Source: Euryarchaeota archaeon UBA52
Lineage (GTDB): Archaea > Thermoplasmatota > Poseidoniia > Poseidoniales > Thalassarchaeaceae
Assembly: GCA_002505455.1 (NCBI GenBank)
Contig: DAVB01000014.1
Coordinates: forward strand, 1,495-9,602
Direction: 5' to 3'
DNA: 8,108 nucleotides
Shown here in pieces: positions 6,276 to 8,108 of this stretch. The position numbers were made by a program, and so were the translations under genes. Position 1 is the first letter of the stretch, and every line of letters starts with the position of its first letter. The notes below the pieces were generated by a model. That model was not told the origin of the DNA. It was given only the letters and a program-made list of their open reading frames with translations, and made no database searches.

Positions 6276-7214
6276 ATGCATCTTGTTACGGGAGGAGCTG
6301 GTTTCATTGGAAGTCATCTTGTCGATACATTGGTATCGAAGGGAGAAAGGGTTCGTGTAATAGATAATCTCTCATCAGGCCATATTGATTTCATCGAGGG
6401 TCACACCGGGGATTCGGTGGAGATCATTATCGCAGATTTACTGGATCTTGAAAAGCTGACCGAAGCTATGGAGGGCATTACAACGGTTCACCATCTTGCT
6501 GCTAATCCAGATATTCGCCTAGGGACCAAAGTAACTGATACTGACCTTAAGCAAGGCACCATTGCAACGTACAATGTACTCGAGAGTATGCGAAAAAATG
6601 GTGTGGATAGGATTTCGTTTTCAAGTTCCAGTGCAGTATATGGCGAAGTTGAGACTATGCCGACTCCGGAGTCATATGGGCCCTTACTGCCCATTTCGCT
6701 TTATGGGGCCTCGAAATTGGCATCAGAGTCACTAATCAGCGCATGGGCGGGAACCTTTGGCGCGACCGCTTGGATCCACAGATTTGCAAACATAGTGGGT
6801 CCGCGAGGAACTCATGGAGTAATTTATGATTTCATACACAAATTACGCAAGGATAAAGGCGTTCTGGAAGTATTGGGCAATGGTCTTCAAGAAAAATCGT
6901 ACATGGATGTGGAAGATACTGTTAATGCGATGCTCCACCTAATAGATTCCTCGGATGAAGGAGTTGCACTGTACAATCTCGGGACCAATGAAACTGTCTC
7001 AGTGTCTCGTATAGCTGAGATTGTTGTAGAAGCATCGGGACTTGAGGGCGTGGATATCAGATACACTGGCGGGGACAGAGGCTGGCCAGGGGACGTACCA
7101 AGAACATGGCTTGATGTTGGGAGGCTCGATTCTCTAGGATTTGATGCGAAGAGGACTTCTGAAGAGGCTGTTAGGAGATGTGCTGAGAGTCTCATCGACG
7201 AGATTGGACTATGA
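6276..7214 (+). CDS. NAD-dependent sugar-nucleotide epimerase/dehydratase (extended SDR, UDP-glucose 4-epimerase-like)
   Basis: A 312-residue cytoplasmic protein, full length for the extended short-chain dehydrogenase family. Seen: Rossmann motif TGGAGFIGSH (residues 5-14, GxxGxxG), Asp30 ending strand beta-2 (VIDNLSSG) to hold the NAD ribose, ADLLD (53-57), HHLAANPD (72-79), the SFSSSSAVYGE strand (114-124), and the catalytic pair Tyr143/Lys147 in YGASK. The C-terminal substrate domain has RFANIVGPRGTHG (169-181) and GNGLQEKSYMDVEDTVNAM (201-219). Family knowledge says such enzymes epimerise or dehydrate NDP-hexoses via a transient keto intermediate, feeding surface glycan or glycoprotein synthesis. 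The exact substrate cannot be read from the sequence. The gene is divergent from the RND/MMPL gene and its last 23 bases overlap the convergent thioredoxin-fold gene. No glycosyltransferase neighbours are present within the window. Confidence 0.93.
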   Translation: MHLVTGGAGFIGSHLVDTLVSKGERVRVIDNLSSGHIDFIEGHTGDSVEIIIADLLDLEKLTEAMEGITTVHHLAANPDIRLGTKVTDTDLKQGTIATYNVLESMRKNGVDRISFSSSSAVYGEVETMPTPESYGPLLPISLYGASKLASESLISAWAGTFGATAWIHRFANIVGPRGTHGVIYDFIHKLRKDKGVLEVLGNGLQEKSYMDVEDTVNAMLHLIDSSDEGVALYNLGTNETVSVSRIAEIVVEASGLEGVDIRYTGGDRGWPGDVPRTWLDVGRLDSLGFDAKRTSEEAVRRCAESLIDEIGL

Positions 7215-8070
7215 AGAGTGCGATCGACATCGATGCTAGCGCCGCTATAACAGGCAGCGTGCTAATGTTTTGCCTTCCTTCTGAACGATCGGACAAGGCG
7301 ACCAGCGTTGACGAGAGTACGGATCCATCTCCTCCCTCGCTCTTTTCCAGCACGATTACCACGTCAAAGGAGTAGGGGTTCATTTCATCAGCGAAGAATT
7401 CGACGGATGGTCCTTCAGCATCGTGTACAAGAAAGTCCCATCCCGCCGGCAGTATCTCTGACGATATGTTTCCCTCATCATCTAGGCTCAGCATTGCACG
7501 TGCCACGTCATGGTTCTTGTCTAGCCCATTTGATGCAGTTCCAGGTTCGAGTGAAACTTCCCTCTCGACGATAAATATGGTCAGATGCTCCTCAATCCCA
7601 AGTACGAGTTTGGGCGAACTGACATGAATCGAATTTTGACTTACATCTACTTCGCCTTCTATCGAGATAACTCCCTCTTTTGCAATCTCAGATGACCTTA
7701 GATTCATCTGCATGTCGATTCTATCGACAGACCCCTGGGAAACTACCCTCCCGTCCATGACAAATGTGGGGGTGACTGCCAGCTCTTCCCCATGGAGCGC
7801 CAACCTGTGGCTGGAAATTTCAGATCCGAGCGGGTCTTCCCCCGGGGGATGCATGGCAATCCTGATGGCACGATTTCCATTGTCTTCTAGGAATTGAAGG
7901 AGCATGGGATCTATCTCTGCACAGGTCGTGCAATATGTCGCAGTGTGCTCTTCTATGAGCACGGTTGCTGCAGAGCCATTGGATGAAAAAGAAGTCTCTT
8001 TCGAGGTCTGTGCCATCGTTGATATCGGCAAGATAATCGCGAATACGAATAACACCGCAAGTAGCCGCAT
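7192..8070 (-). CDS. Exported, membrane-anchored thioredoxin-fold protein (putative thiol-disulfide oxidoreductase)
   Basis: A 292-residue protein. Residues 1-20 (MRLLAVLFVFAIILPISTMA) form a signal peptide or N-terminal anchor, with a possible cleavage site near STMAQT. A thioredoxin-like domain follows, with TATYCTTCAEIDP holding the CxxC pair Cys47 and Cys50, and TPTFVMDG (100-107) as the cis-proline loop. HPPGEDPLGSE with RLALHGE resembles exported Omp28-like/TlpA-like thioredoxin relatives. Residues of about 125-265 form a less recognisable, probably beta-rich domain. A C-terminal hydrophobic helix (about 272-289) followed by Ser-Arg-Arg predicts membrane anchoring with the bulk outside the cell. 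Inferred role: reducing, isomerising or forming disulfides in exported proteins; the partner is unknown. The frame continues upstream to a GTG at 8083-8085, but the ATG at 8068-8070 has GGGAGG five bases upstream. Its 3' end overlaps the convergent epimerase gene by 23 bases. Confidence 0.88.
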   Translation of the reverse strand: MRLLAVLFVFAIILPISTMAQTSKETSFSSNGSAATVLIEEHTATYCTTCAEIDPMLLQFLEDNGNRAIRIAMHPPGEDPLGSEISSHRLALHGEELAVTPTFVMDGRVVSQGSVDRIDMQMNLRSSEIAKEGVISIEGEVDVSQNSIHVSSPKLVLGIEEHLTIFIVEREVSLEPGTASNGLDKNHDVARAMLSLDDEGNISSEILPAGWDFLVHDAEGPSVEFFADEMNPYSFDVVIVLEKSEGGDGSVLSSTLVALSDRSEGRQNISTLPVIAALASMSIALFIVQSRR

Positions 8071-8075
8071 CGGGC

Positions 8076-8081
8076 CCTCCC
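8076..8081 (-). promoter_or_regulatory. Shine-Dalgarno motif GGGAGG of the thioredoxin-fold gene
   Basis: The minus strand reads GGGAGG five bases before the ATG at 8068-8070. It overlaps the codons that would be translated if the upstream in-frame GTG were used, so it argues for the ATG and for a signal peptide that begins MRLLAV. Confidence 0.65.
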
Positions 8082-8108
8082 ACACATCGACCCTTCATAA
8101 CGGAGTGC

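Noticed and set aside
7192..7280. PGF-CTERM-type archaeosortase sorting signal at the C-terminus of the thioredoxin-fold protein
   Set aside because: There is a terminal hydrophobic helix followed by Ser-Arg-Arg, but no PGF-like motif before it. A plain C-terminal membrane anchor is the safer reading.
1..8108. CRISPR array, insertion sequence, prophage or defence system
   Set aside because: No regularly spaced repeats, transposase, terminal inverted repeats with target duplication, phage genes or defence domains were seen on either strand.

Overview
The window most likely comes from an uncultured planktonic archaeon of the Thermoplasmatota, with Marine Group II/III (Poseidoniia-like) as my best guess. 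What I see: an archaeal-pattern RNase P RNA, an archaeal-type asparaginyl-tRNA synthetase, an RpiA whose N-terminus matches archaeal homologues in length and spacing, TATA-like boxes about 25 bases upstream of start points, and Shine-Dalgarno motifs at some starts. The exact clade is inferred from the gene mix (acyl-CoA dehydrogenase, large RND/MMPL protein with Asp-rich extracytoplasmic loops, moderate GC) and was not tested by any search.

Layout from left to right. Positions 1-390 (minus) hold the N-terminal 130 residues of an acyl-CoA dehydrogenase that runs off the left edge. Positions 430-1755 (minus) encode AsnRS. Just upstream on the same strand is a tRNA-Lys(CUU) gene (1816-1892) with its own TATA-like box. 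Positions 1934-2635 (minus) encode ribose-5-phosphate isomerase A. Divergent to rpiA, on the plus strand at about 2724-3031, lies the RNase P RNA gene; the roughly 90-base gap between them contains an inverted repeat and a perfect palindrome. Positions 3053-6163 (minus) encode a 1036-residue RND/MMPL-type membrane protein that converges on the RNase P RNA gene. Divergent from it is an NAD-dependent sugar-nucleotide epimerase (6276-7214, plus). Its 3' end overlaps by 23 bases a convergent gene for an exported, membrane-anchored thioredoxin-fold protein (7192-8070, minus).

How the genes relate: tRNA-Lys, AsnRS and RNase P RNA form a small translation/tRNA-maturation neighbourhood with the pentose-phosphate enzyme RpiA inserted among them. 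The right half is envelope-oriented: a 12-TM transporter-like protein with ten cysteines in its two outer domains, a nucleotide-sugar epimerase, and an exported CxxC protein. A link between the CxxC protein and the cysteine-rich outer domains is possible but only inferred.

There are no signs of a CRISPR array, insertion sequence, prophage or defence island. Nothing here clearly amounts to a previously undescribed system. The items most worth checking are the RNase P RNA gene hidden under spurious ORFs, the symmetric rpiA/RNase P intergenic region, and the calcium-loop-like and cysteine-pair features of the RND/MMPL protein.
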